Of a DNA stretch of 64,000 nt, positions 7,974 through 16,340 are shown one piece after another. This stretch comes from Bacteroidota bacterium (GTDB taxonomy: Bacteria > Bacteroidota > Ignavibacteria > Kapaibacteriales > UBA2268): contig SCSM01000015.1 in assembly GCA_004322215.1 (NCBI GenBank), positions 23,687 to 87,686 of the forward strand, read 5' to 3'. Every line of letters starts with the position of its first letter. Positions within the stretch are counted from its first letter, which is position 1. Under the pieces are notes generated by a model. It was not told the DNA's origin. It worked only from the letters and a program-made list of their open reading frames with translations, and made no database searches. The position numbers were made by a program, and so were the translations under genes.

Positions 7974-10900
7974 TTAATACAAAATCAATTTGCCTGAACG
8001 GGTTTTATCACCTGTGCTTAGCCGGTAAATATACATGCCCGGATTTGCCTTGTTGCCGTCTGATTTGAATCCGCTCCAAACGGCAAATTTCCTGCCGTCA
8101 GACTGGCTTTCGTCAACTAATGATGCAACCACATTGCCCATCAGGTCATAAATTTTAAGTGTAACATGAGCCGGTAAAGCTAACTCATAGTAAATGGCTG
8201 TAGATGTGCTGAACGGATTCGGATAAGCGGACAATCCGGACATAATCCCATCCTCGTTTACAGCCAATTCATTATAAGCACTGATTAAATCGGATTTTGT
8301 GATTGTGGATTGACGCTGTTGCCCGTCAGTGATAGTCAACGAAACATTATAAATGCCCTGTACAGTGTAAGTATGAATCGGATTTTTAAATTCGCTGGTT
8401 ACTCCGTCACCGAATTCCCAGAACCATGTTGTCGGATTACCGAAACTTAAATCAGAAAAGTTAACCATAAGTGGAATCAGTCCTGACGTTTTATCAGCAG
8501 AAAAACTGGCGCCGAAAGCATCATAAACAGTAATGTAATCATTTTTGATTAACTGCGAAGAATCACTATTATTAATTACCATTAGAATGACAGAATATTT
8601 GCCTTCATTCGTATATGTGTGTTTTGGATTTTGTTGAGTTGAGGTGGCTCCATCGCCAAAATCCCAATGCCAGGAAGCGGGTGTCCCTTTTGAATTATCA
8701 GTAAATTGAACTTCAAACGGCATTGTTCCTTCCATTGGAGTGGCTGAAAAATCGCTCTGTACAGATATAACATTTATGAAATTACTTTTTGATTTTGTAT
8801 CCTGGTTGGATTCATTCGAGGCAGTTAATGTAACATTATATGAGCCATTATTTTCATAAATATGCTTAGGATTTTGTTCAGAAGAATTATGATTATCACC
8901 GAAATCCCACCACCAGGATGTTATATTTCCTTTAGAAGAATCAATAAACTGGACAGATAGAGGAGCTACACCGGAAGTAGGTTTTGCACCAAAATTAGCA
9001 ACGGCATTTGGAGGAGCGGCTTTTCCCGGATAAAGTATTTCGAAGTCATCAACGAGTGCTTCAGTCAGGTAGACAAGCATTCCCTGTTGAAACATCTGTG
9101 AATGTACAACGAACCTGAATCTCATTCTGTTGGTTGTGTTTACATAATCATCAAGGACGAATTGGGATTTAGTCCATCCGCCCGTAGATGAATTAAGCGT
9201 ATCGGCGCTGACCCATGATGTACCACCATTGCTCGATATTTCAAAAATCATAGTTGATTCGGCACCGGGAATTTGAATAAAATAAACCTCAGAGGTAAAA
9301 TACTTATAAAATCTGACAAGTGTATTAGAGTATTTTGATAAATCATAAAGTCTGGAAATCAAAGTAGTAGTACCATTCGGCATATTAGTCATCAATGCAG
9401 TTAATCCCCCGCTGGTATTTACAAGATGCCCGGTTACGAAACACCGGGAGCCAACCGGAGTGTGGTCTTCGCCCGGTTGTAATTCGGTTGCATCATTACC
9501 TGTTCCCAAAGTCTCTCTCTGAGGTATAGCCCATTCCCAAAGTCCGTTGGTGGCATTATCTCCCGGACCGCCAACTGTCCAGTTCGGTTCAATTTCAAAT
9601 TCCTCGAGGTCGAGTGATTCGTAACCAACAAGAAATTGATATGGTACGAATTCGGGATAAGTACCGGTAAATTTGAAAGTGCTTCTGCTAACACTCTCGA
9701 TTGCCTGAATATAGTATTTTACCATAGTTCCATTCGGCATAGCCGGAATTTCTGCCCTGTACTGTGTAGATTGGGGGTCATTGGGTGAAACTTTGACCGC
9801 AGGAACAAAATTCAAAGTTTTCATATTATCTGTGGAATAAACCACAAAAGTCGAGTCGGGGTGACTGTTTAAAAAATTCGGTTCTGATTTTAAATCAAAA
9901 TTGACAATATACGGGTCAGTTATGTTTTTTGTATCTTCGAGCGGAGTATGATTGAATGAAAAAGCAAGCATCAAATCTGTTCCGATATGATGTTTATTAA
10001 AGGCAGTGCATATCTCCATCAGATGTGGTGTCCCGTTGCTCGGGTCATTGTCACCCGTACCGTAATTATCATCGGTGAGAGTGGATTCGATGAACCATTC
10101 ATTGAATGCAATTCCGTCGTCCTCATCATCGGGGGTTCCATACTTTGTAAAATGTACTATATGTTCTGCAATTTCCCTCGAAGTTAACATTCTTAAGTCC
10201 CAAAATGCACCGGACAGTATTAATCCGTCATGATGCGGTTCACCTTCTATACTATCGGGGTAGATATTAATATTATCTATATTTCTGACATTTTCATTAG
10301 TATCTCCCTCATAAGCTCCTTTACCTATTATATGGTCATCGTACATAAATGCGGGACCGAGGTCTGCTGTGGCTTCATGTACAGAGCCGTTTATCATTCC
10401 AAGCGGTTGGGTGCCTCCATGCTCTAAATAGAGTTGTGCATTTATGCTGTGAGTGTACTCGTGATAAAGAATTGCAGGAGTTTCTGCAAAGTGATTTGGC
10501 GGACTTTCAGTGCCATAAAAAGTAATGTCCCTTCCGTCTGAACCGGCATTATACATAAAAGATTCAGGTATTATCGTAATCACAACCTGGAAGTCCATTC
10601 CTTCAAATAAAGGGTCCAATTTTTTAACATAATCATGTATGTAATTAGTATGATAAAATAACATTCTTTCATGTAAATGAGAATTATTATCAGTCCAGTT
10701 AAGCGTGAAATCATTACCGGGAGAAATAGTGTTTTCAAAATATGCAGAATCCCTCGAACTCTGTTCATACACGATTTTAGCCCATCTACCCTGCATCCTT
10801 GATGAAACGGAATTATTTGTAGATATGTCCTTAGAGAATTTACCATTGGAATCCGTTATAAACCTTTCCGTACCAATATTGACATATTGGTTTGGAAAAG

Positions 10901-11168
10901 ACTTCAATTTCTGACTGTCGTAGGAATACTTCTCTTTTATCCAACCGTTAACATTAATATTTGTATTTACATCATGAACTTTGTTCAATCGCCAAATAAT
11001 ATTACCGGAATGGGCATCAACGAATGAATTGAATTTACCCGCAGGTTGAGTGGTTTCCACTTGAATATCATAAACAAGTGAGAATCTGACTTTACCTTTT
11101 TCCTTAACAGGCAGTATGTAAACTTTACCTGCTGATTGAGTGACATCGTTCCTGGCATCGTATTTCAA
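7974..11168 (-). CDS. T9SS-exported gluzincin metalloprotease with PKD domains (frameshifted, catalytic part)
   Basis: This 1064-residue frame opens at TTG and encodes, in order: the end of a PepSY/FTP-type propeptide (1-60), and a zinc metalloprotease domain with HEYTH at 236-240 and a third ligand Glu265 in VHEATADL. A 25-residue spacing and GEPHHDGLILSGAFWDLR are close to families M36/M4. Then come a discoidin/MAM-like beta region (about 530-720), three PKD domains (WWWDFGD, WHWDFGDG, WFWEFGDG; about 735-970) and a T9SS sorting domain (YPNPFS... GKLILY). It should digest proteins outside the cell. Its true N-terminus is the upstream frame at 11165-11770: TTG overlaps that stop as TTGA. A one-base slip has split one gene, or this is a sequencing error. 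Confidence 0.85.
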   Translation of the reverse strand: MKYDARNDVTQSAGKVYILPVKEKGKVRFSLVYDIQVETTQPAGKFNSFVDAHSGNIIWRLNKVHDVNTNINVNGWIKEKYSYDSQKLKSFPNQYVNIGTERFITDSNGKFSKDISTNNSVSSRMQGRWAKIVYEQSSRDSAYFENTISPGNDFTLNWTDNNSHLHERMLFYHTNYIHDYVKKLDPLFEGMDFQVVITIIPESFMYNAGSDGRDITFYGTESPPNHFAETPAILYHEYTHSINAQLYLEHGGTQPLGMINGSVHEATADLGPAFMYDDHIIGKGAYEGDTNENVRNIDNINIYPDSIEGEPHHDGLILSGAFWDLRMLTSREIAEHIVHFTKYGTPDDEDDGIAFNEWFIESTLTDDNYGTGDNDPSNGTPHLMEICTAFNKHHIGTDLMLAFSFNHTPLEDTKNITDPYIVNFDLKSEPNFLNSHPDSTFVVYSTDNMKTLNFVPAVKVSPNDPQSTQYRAEIPAMPNGTMVKYYIQAIESVSRSTFKFTGTYPEFVPYQFLVGYESLDLEEFEIEPNWTVGGPGDNATNGLWEWAIPQRETLGTGNDATELQPGEDHTPVGSRCFVTGHLVNTSGGLTALMTNMPNGTTTLISRLYDLSKYSNTLVRFYKYFTSEVYFIQIPGAESTMIFEISSNGGTSWVSADTLNSSTGGWTKSQFVLDDYVNTTNRMRFRFVVHSQMFQQGMLVYLTEALVDDFEILYPGKAAPPNAVANFGAKPTSGVAPLSVQFIDSSKGNITSWWWDFGDNHNSSEQNPKHIYENNGSYNVTLTASNESNQDTKSKSNFINVISVQSDFSATPMEGTMPFEVQFTDNSKGTPASWHWDFGDGATSTQQNPKHTYTNEGKYSVILMVINNSDSSQLIKNDYITVYDAFGASFSADKTSGLIPLMVNFSDLSFGNPTTWFWEFGDGVTSEFKNPIHTYTVQGIYNVSLTITDGQQRQSTITKSDLISAYNELAVNEDGIMSGLSAYPNPFSTSTAIYYELALPAHVTLKIYDLMGNVVASLVDESQSDGRKFAVWSGFKSDGNKANPGMYIYRLSTGDKTRSGKLILY

Positions 11169-11770
11169 TCCTGCAGATGTGCATTATTCATTGCTTTGGA
11201 AAGTGGAACTGTAGGGGTGGTGCTTATGTTTATATTATTGTAAAAATCAACTCCGAATGCAATTACTTTGGCGTCTTCCCTGATTCTCAACTCAATTTCG
11301 GACAAGAGAACTTCAATTCCTTTATAAACCTGCCTGAATCCGACATACCAAAGTTTATTTACTTTTTTTGTTTTGGTAAAAATAAGGTTATCGGGATTAA
11401 TATTCAGAATTTTTGCATTATCCCTAAGGAACTGCATGGACGCATCTTTGATATTTGCTTCAGATATATTATCATAGTTATTAATTTGAACCGGCTTGCC
11501 TAAAGCCCGGTGCGGAGTCATGGTTGCTTTTTCAATCATCACAGTCCATTTGCCGTTTCGCTCAAAAAAAGCTTTCCAATCGGCGTTACGCAAAGGTGCC
11601 TGAGTAAAATCAGAAGCCGGATTAGATTTTGATTTTTGAGAGGGTAATAAAATGGAGCCGTCTTTTTCGATAAATGAAATTGATTTCGTCTTCGATAACG
11701 CTGGCTGGTTCATCATAATGATAGAAACAACAATTGTTAATACAAGGAAAAATGCACACATCTTTTTCAT
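11165..11770 (-). CDS. Signal peptide and FTP propeptide of the metalloprotease (frameshifted N-terminal part)
   Basis: The 201-residue frame begins with a signal peptide (about 1-27). It continues with a fungalysin/thermolysin-type propeptide: LNINPDNLIFTKTKKVNKLWYVGFRQVYKGIEVLLSEIEL is the typical domain that binds and inhibits the protease until maturation. It stops at 11165 inside the propeptide (NNAHLQD then stop). The next frame continues with GLKYDARNDV, which is the expected next propeptide strand. The propeptide alone would have no known use, so the pair is one gene interrupted between about 11165 and 11180. Confidence 0.8.
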   Translation of the reverse strand: MKKMCAFFLVLTIVVSIIMMNQPALSKTKSISFIEKDGSILLPSQKSKSNPASDFTQAPLRNADWKAFFERNGKWTVMIEKATMTPHRALGKPVQINNYDNISEANIKDASMQFLRDNAKILNINPDNLIFTKTKKVNKLWYVGFRQVYKGIEVLLSEIELRIREDAKVIAFGVDFYNNINISTTPTVPLSKAMNNAHLQD

Positions 11771-11863
11771 AAATTATCCTTAAATTTTAAATTTTGGTTC
11801 AGTTATATATATTAATAGACACAAAAATTTGCAATTTGTTTCAGTGATAAAATAATTATTTTA

Positions 11864-11886
11864 CGCACCTATTAAGCTGTTGACAG
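11864..11886 (+). repeat. Left terminal inverted repeat of the IS1595-type element
   Basis: It reads CGCACCTATTAAGCTGTTGA followed by CAG. It differs from the right repeat at two of 23 positions. The preceding eight bases TTATTTTA are the left target duplication. Confidence 0.85.
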
Positions 11887-11990
11887 TAGCCCTGTCTTAA
11901 ATTCGTAAAAATTAATTTGTTTATCGTATTTCTAAAATCTATTTTTGTAAACATAGTGTTCCTTTATTATTAACATTAATAATTATATTT

Positions 11991-12674
11991 ATGAAAATTA
12001 ATTTTAATTCAATGAAAAATCTTTCTAATAAAGAAATACTTATCGGTGTCCGATATGGTTTAAACAATTTTCTTGATTTATACAATAGTGCATTTATCTT
12101 GAAAGAAAATAAAAAATTTGGTATTGCAAATTCTTTATTAATTTTATCTATTGAAGAACTTATAAAAGCGATTACTTTATTTGCTATGTTAATAGCTAAA
12201 CCTGAAGATAGAAAATGGTTTAAAGATTTTTTTGAATACAATAATAATTCTGATGAAGATAATAGAAGTCTCCATAAAAAGAGACATGAAATAGCTAAAT
12301 ATTTAAAGTTGATATTATCCCAAAATAATCTTAAGAAATTAGAGGGATTGAATACTAATCCAACGACTAGTGAAATATACAAAATAATGGACAAAGAGAT
12401 TGATACTGACCAAATTGAAAAAATTACTTCAATGAATTTTTTTTCTAAATGGTTTGATAAAGCTAATGATACTAAAAATGCCGGAATATATGTTGGATAT
12501 AATAAAAAATGGTATTTCCCACAATATATAGAAGAAAAAGATTTTATTAAATCTATAGCTGAAACTAAAGATTTGATATTTGTTTTGTCAAATTCTTTAA
12601 ATAATATTTTATCCATCCCTTATTCAGACCTTATTAAATTTATAAATTATTTAAAAAAAAGATTTTATAAATAA
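11991..12674 (+). CDS. AbiV family abortive infection protein (HEPN-like), IS passenger gene
   Basis: The 227-residue protein carries the AbiV hallmark: an N-terminal helix with repeated small and aromatic residues, then ANSLLILSIEELIKAITLF (about 38-56), the helix with the Ser-x-Glu-Glu block. A later basic block LHKKRHEIAKYLK (about 84-96) matches the position of the second conserved helix. AbiV of Lactococcus arrests translation upon phage infection, and the family belongs to the HEPN fold group. The gene is more AT-rich than the flanking chromosome. It lies inside the terminal repeats of an IS1595-type element, converging on the transposase, so it moves with the element. An alternative start is the Met at residue 8. 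Confidence 0.8.
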   Translation: MKINFNSMKNLSNKEILIGVRYGLNNFLDLYNSAFILKENKKFGIANSLLILSIEELIKAITLFAMLIAKPEDRKWFKDFFEYNNNSDEDNRSLHKKRHEIAKYLKLILSQNNLKKLEGLNTNPTTSEIYKIMDKEIDTDQIEKITSMNFFSKWFDKANDTKNAGIYVGYNKKWYFPQYIEEKDFIKSIAETKDLIFVLSNSLNNILSIPYSDLIKFINYLKKRFYK

Positions 12675-12679
12675 GTTTA

Positions 12680-12751
12680 TACTGGCTGTTGGAATCGAAC
12701 CAACAACTAAGTAGCTACTCTTCGTGTTAACCTTTATCACCAGACCAGTAT
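12680..12751 (-). tRNA. tRNA-like sequence inside the IS (degenerate or atypical)
   Basis: On the minus strand the 5' side TACTGGT and 3' side GCCAGTA form a 7-bp acceptor-like stem that extends outward (TTATACTGG / CCAGTATAA). A D-arm-like GTG...CAC with GG at the canonical loop place and a perfect T arm (GTTGG TTCGATT CCAAC) are present. The middle is abnormal: only 19 bases between D and T arms, with a palindrome AGTAGCTACT in place of a normal anticodon arm and almost no variable loop. No anticodon can be assigned. It could be a decayed tRNA, a structured tRNA mimic, or simply a strong bidirectional terminator between AbiV and the transposase. Confidence 0.45.
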
Positions 12752-12763
12752 AAATATAATTCA

Positions 12764-13732
12764 TTATTTTTTCTTTCTTTTTCTTCTATATGCTAATGTT
12801 TTAACATTCTTTTTAGGTTTATAATTTACTAAGCATTTATCTTCAGCAACTGACTTATCAATGAATTCCTTGAATGAATCCTGCCGTCTATTTCTACGAT
12901 TATATTTAAAAGCATATTCGGCAAGATAAAAAGGTAAATATTTCTTACTTATTGCCCTATAATTTCCCTTGATACCATTTTTAATGATACTCCAAAAACC
13001 TTCAATAGTATTTGTATGGAGAATACCTTTTGCAAAGGCTTCTTTATGATTTATTGTTAAATGCTCAACAACTTCATCAAATTTTTTATATGAATGAAAT
13101 TCATCAGTTATAACTATTGCTTCATCTTCATTTACGTATCTTTTTAACATTGCAAGAAGATTTCTGGTTGTTAATCTTTCCATCAATTTTGTTGTAACCT
13201 GTCCATCTTTTCCCCTTGATACAGCTCCAACAACTGGGACTTTTCTTGTTCCCCTGCCTCGTTTATTTTCAACTCGGCTTAAAACAGGTGCATTATCAGG
13301 TGGAATTATCTTGCGTGGCTTTCCACCAAGATATGCTTCATCCATTTCCACTATGCCTTCGAGTAAATCCGCTTGGTCAAGCATACCACAACGGATTCTC
13401 ATACAGGCATACCAAGTAGTATTATAAGGTATTCCCAAATCTCTTGATAATTCCATGTGAGATATTCCCATTGGTGCATTAACCATTAAAGCAGTCAAAT
13501 AGAACCAAGTAGGTAAATCAAGTTTTGTTCCCTCGTAAATTGTGCCAACAAGGACACTAAAATCACGATTACATTTATTACAATGGTATCTGTAAGTATT
13601 TTGCCTTTCAGTAATTCGTTCATCCTTATTGCAATAAGGACAGATAGGATTTTTGCCCCATCTTACCTTCTCTAAATGAGCAATGCACTTAGCATCTGTG
13701 TTTAATTTCCGTTGTAATGTTATTAAATTCAT
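12764..13732 (-). CDS. IS1595 family transposase
   Basis: The 322-residue protein has the family layout. An N-terminal zinc ribbon (CPYC...YHCNKC) is followed by a helix-turn-helix and a DDE-type ISXO2-like domain with MDEAYLGG (first Asp), ITDEFHSYKKF (second) and NTIEGFWSIIKNGIKGNYRAISKKYLPFYLAEYAFKYNRR. The third acidic residue lies in the last block, where IS1595 members have Asn/Glu before GFW. Length is normal and no frameshift is seen, so it may be active. The gene occupies the right half of the element bounded by 11864 and 13907. Confidence 0.93.
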   Translation of the reverse strand: MNLITLQRKLNTDAKCIAHLEKVRWGKNPICPYCNKDERITERQNTYRYHCNKCNRDFSVLVGTIYEGTKLDLPTWFYLTALMVNAPMGISHMELSRDLGIPYNTTWYACMRIRCGMLDQADLLEGIVEMDEAYLGGKPRKIIPPDNAPVLSRVENKRGRGTRKVPVVGAVSRGKDGQVTTKLMERLTTRNLLAMLKRYVNEDEAIVITDEFHSYKKFDEVVEHLTINHKEAFAKGILHTNTIEGFWSIIKNGIKGNYRAISKKYLPFYLAEYAFKYNRRNRRQDSFKEFIDKSVAEDKCLVNYKPKKNVKTLAYRRKRKKK

Positions 13733-13884
13733 ATTAAATTATGCTAATTAGAAAATCACATTACAAAAGAAATCGTGTACCACTCTATATTTGTTCTGTC
13801 CCATATATTTTTATTATTATTTTTATTAAATATTTCTTATATATTTGTATTTACTACAACTTAATTTAATTAATTTTTATCGTT

Positions 13885-13907
13885 CTGTCATCACCTTAAT
13901 AGGTGCG
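13885..13907 (-). repeat. Right terminal inverted repeat of the IS1595-type element
   Basis: Read on the minus strand it begins CGCACCTATTAAGGTGATGA, mirroring the left end. The following bases TTATTTTA (13908-13915) repeat the sequence before the left end. 13733-13884 holds no gene and probably carries the transposase promoter. Confidence 0.85.
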
Positions 13908-14033
13908 TTATTTTATTATAATTCAGTAATTAAATTTAATGATAAAATCGGATTTGAAAGTAACTTTTTTTCAAATTGACAAATATCATACTTTAAATGA
14001 CACAATAAAGGTAAATTTGTCTCAAAAAAATAT

Positions 14034-14945
14034 TTATTTTATCTTTCCATCCATAGCATCATCATATATTGTAGAATTAGTCGGGTCGAGATATTTCAAA
14101 TACTGGAAGACCTGTTTCTTTTGGTATCCGTTAAACAAACCGGCAATTTCCTGTGCTTTGGAATCAAAAAATTCCTGGAGCAATACGCTTGGTCCTGTCA
14201 TCTTCTGCTCTTTGAAAACTGACATCTCTGTAATGACACTGTCAACAGCAGCGATTGCCTGCTGTTTATTGGTTGCCATCCTGTCCAATCCGTCAACATA
14301 ATATGAAAAAATCAGCTTACGAAAATCATTAAACCGGACATTGTTCAGCTCGGAGGCGAGATTAAACCTATTAAATTCGCCCGGATTGGAATAAGTCTGG
14401 TAACCCTCAGCACTGTAAGAAGCGCCGAGAAGGACAAGGTTCTTTGCCGTTTCGAAAGCCGGGCTGCCGTCTAATTCACCATAAGTGTCCATATCGAATC
14501 CGATAACAAGATTCATATAAAAATCAATAAGAGTGGTGAAAGCGTTGAATGTGTTAGGGTCGTATTTAAGATAAGCACCTAAACCGTACTCGAAGCTCCA
14601 CTTTTGGTCATAAAATTTACAATTAACAGATTGTCCTTTATCAGGGCCGTCAAGAAAGCGTCTTGAAATGATAAGTAAACGCGCGGAAAATCTGTTGTTT
14701 GTGCCTCCGGCGAGGTATATTGTCAAATCAACGGGAATTTTGTCTCCTTTCCAATCGGTTTTGGTGAACTTCTGGTTGTTAATGTAATTCTTGACATCGC
14801 TTTCCATATTGGATACCTGTGTGCGTGCCTCGAAAGGAAGTTGTTCCATGTTTACGGTTACATTGACATCTATTTCCTGAGCATAAATTTTGTTTAATAT
14901 TATTAAAGAAATAATAGTCAATATATATTGAAATTTTCCTCTCAT
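14034..14945 (-). CDS. porD: DUF4835 family protein, PorD-like T9SS component
   Basis: This 303-residue protein has a signal peptide ending IYAQ. The typical DUF4835 body follows, beginning EIDVNVTVNMEQLPFEARTQVSNMESDVKNYINNQKFTKTDW, with later FYMNLVIGFDMDTYGELDGSPAF and FNDFRKLIFSYYVDGLDRM. PorD/DUF4835 is a periplasmic or outer-membrane protein needed for type IX secretion in Bacteroidota. Its presence fits the many T9SS cargo proteins in this window. It shares strand with the T9SS cargo gene upstream (15031-16065), but an 85-base gap gives no clear operon. The symbol is given by family resemblance only. Confidence 0.8.
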   Translation of the reverse strand: MRGKFQYILTIISLIILNKIYAQEIDVNVTVNMEQLPFEARTQVSNMESDVKNYINNQKFTKTDWKGDKIPVDLTIYLAGGTNNRFSARLLIISRRFLDGPDKGQSVNCKFYDQKWSFEYGLGAYLKYDPNTFNAFTTLIDFYMNLVIGFDMDTYGELDGSPAFETAKNLVLLGASYSAEGYQTYSNPGEFNRFNLASELNNVRFNDFRKLIFSYYVDGLDRMATNKQQAIAAVDSVITEMSVFKEQKMTGPSVLLQEFFDSKAQEIAGLFNGYQKKQVFQYLKYLDPTNSTIYDDAMDGKIK

Positions 14946-15030
14946 TTTTTCCTCAAATTGAATTTTAAACTTTTCATTTTTTTATAACATTTCAGTAAAA
15001 TATATATTGTATTTATAATATCAATTAAAT

Positions 15031-16065
15031 TTAATTTATTACTATAAATTTCATATATTCACTTGTCCCGTTACTTATTAATTTTAAAAAATAAATCCCG
15101 GAATTCAGATTGAATAGTGATAAATCGAGTCCGACAATATTGTTACCTTCCATAGATTTATAATTAATCAATTTTGTGATAACACAACCGAAAACATCAA
15201 TAATTTCGATGTCAAAATAATTCTCAAAGGTTGCTAAAAATCTTAACTCAATCTTTGAACAAGCCGGATTAGGAGACAAGGTACAGATTTTGAAGCCGTT
15301 CGGTTCATTCATTTGAACTGAATTAATTATATCGGCTTTCACATCGATATCATCAATTTTCAATTTAGGCCTGGTCCCGCTTGCGCTGTCACTTGGAATA
15401 TAATAGTATTTCCATCTCACCTGGACGAGAATCCTGTCTTCTGCTTCCTGCGGTAAAATGACTGAAAAAGACTGCTCGTGAGGCGGATGGGGATAATTGT
15501 TCAGATAGCCGGAATAATTGTATTCGACAGGCTTGCATACAGAGTCCGACAAATCGTAGAAATTTCCTGAATTACCCAACCGATATTGGAACCTGATGCA
15601 ATACTGCCTGTTGCTTATTCCCGAAAGCCCGACCAATCCTGCTATCCAGCTTATATTAATGTTTTTGTAATTTATAGTTCTCAATGCCAATACGGCTTCG
15701 CCGACATATCCGGGATTAAAGCATACAGAATCATCCTGTGTTTTCCCGGTATTGATAAAACCGATACCATCATCACCCAAACCCTCAATTCGTGAGCGGG
15801 AATCAAGATTATACGGACACTTCCAGTCGGTTTCCATTTCATCATTAAGTTGGGGGTCTTGTTTTACGGTTTGATGAAAAATCATATTGGGCGGATAAGT
15901 TCCATCGGGATTGATTGTTGCAGTTGAATCCCATGATAAAAGCCGATATGTCCCGTTTGCCAAATCATAAGGTATCGGTGATGTGGGCTGTGAATCCAGT
16001 TGATTCACGATAAAAGTTAAAAATATAAAAATAAACAGATAAGTATTTATGGTTAAGATTCTCAT
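15031..16065 (-). CDS. Secreted T9SS cargo protein
   Basis: The chosen start gives a clean signal peptide (MRILTINTYLFIFIFLTFIVNQLDSQ); an upstream ATG at 16092 would add nine residues. The body (about 30-260) is a beta-rich region with no recognised catalytic motif. It may be a jelly-roll or carbohydrate-binding-like fold (WKCPYNLDSRSRIEGLGDDGIGFI). The last 85 residues are a T9SS sorting domain: LSPNPACSKIELRF, an IEIIDVFG strand and an end of SGIYFLKLISNGTSEYMKFIVIN. Function unknown; exported to the cell surface. Confidence 0.8.
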   Translation of the reverse strand: MRILTINTYLFIFIFLTFIVNQLDSQPTSPIPYDLANGTYRLLSWDSTATINPDGTYPPNMIFHQTVKQDPQLNDEMETDWKCPYNLDSRSRIEGLGDDGIGFINTGKTQDDSVCFNPGYVGEAVLALRTINYKNINISWIAGLVGLSGISNRQYCIRFQYRLGNSGNFYDLSDSVCKPVEYNYSGYLNNYPHPPHEQSFSVILPQEAEDRILVQVRWKYYYIPSDSASGTRPKLKIDDIDVKADIINSVQMNEPNGFKICTLSPNPACSKIELRFLATFENYFDIEIIDVFGCVITKLINYKSMEGNNIVGLDLSLFNLNSGIYFLKLISNGTSEYMKFIVIN

Positions 16066-16169
16066 AATAATATGAAAATAATAAAAAATCATTTTCTAAA
16101 TATAAATATTTCTGATAATAATTCTTAGTTTTTTTTTAAATTTAATATTAATTGTTATTTATTTTTCTT

Positions 16170-16300
16170 GAATAGCCACTATTTTTAAATAGTGGAGTGG
16201 TTGTAAAACCAGTTAAGGACTTTAGTCACTAATTTTAAGAGGATAAATCCTTTTTCTGTGGTGTTGCTACAAGTCCACGACTTGAAAGTCGTGGCTATTC
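16170..16300 (+). repeat. 131-bp fold-back repeat, copy A
   Basis: Outer ends GAATAGCCAC and GTGGCTATTC are exact reverse complements. Each end has its own hairpin: CCACTATTT / AAATAGTGG on the left and CCACGACTT / AAGTCGTGG on the right. The core GACTTTAGTC...ATTTTAAG...GGATAAATCC recurs, in reverse orientation, at 53425-53554. It fills most of the gap 16066-16340 and looks like a REP/MITE-type mobile repeat. Confidence 0.75.
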
Positions 16301-16340
16301 ATAATTGTTCATTATTAATAATATTTTTTAAAAGTAAATC

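Larger units (their letters stand above)
11864..13907. mobile_element. Complete IS1595-family insertion sequence with AbiV passenger
   Basis: Element ends are visible. CGCACCTATTAAG plus ten more bases at 11864-11886 matches the reverse complement of 13885-13907 at 21 of 23 positions. The 8-bp sequence TTATTTTA occurs directly on both sides (11856-11863 and 13908-13915), which is a target duplication of the length IS1595 elements make. Inside are the transposase (minus strand, 12764-13732), a passenger AbiV gene (plus strand, 11991-12674) and a tRNA-like sequence between the two converging genes. Intact ends and target duplication suggest a fairly recent insertion. Confidence 0.88.

Noticed and set aside
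7974..11168. Separate protease gene starting at TTG with translational coupling (TTGA)
   Set aside because: The preceding frame is the missing propeptide and continues in sequence; a single frameshifted gene explains it better.
11939..12616. 225-aa minus-strand ORF opposite AbiV
   Set aside because: It is a shadow: the AbiV frame has family motifs, while this frame shows only low-complexity Ile/Ser/Leu sequence from AT-rich DNA.
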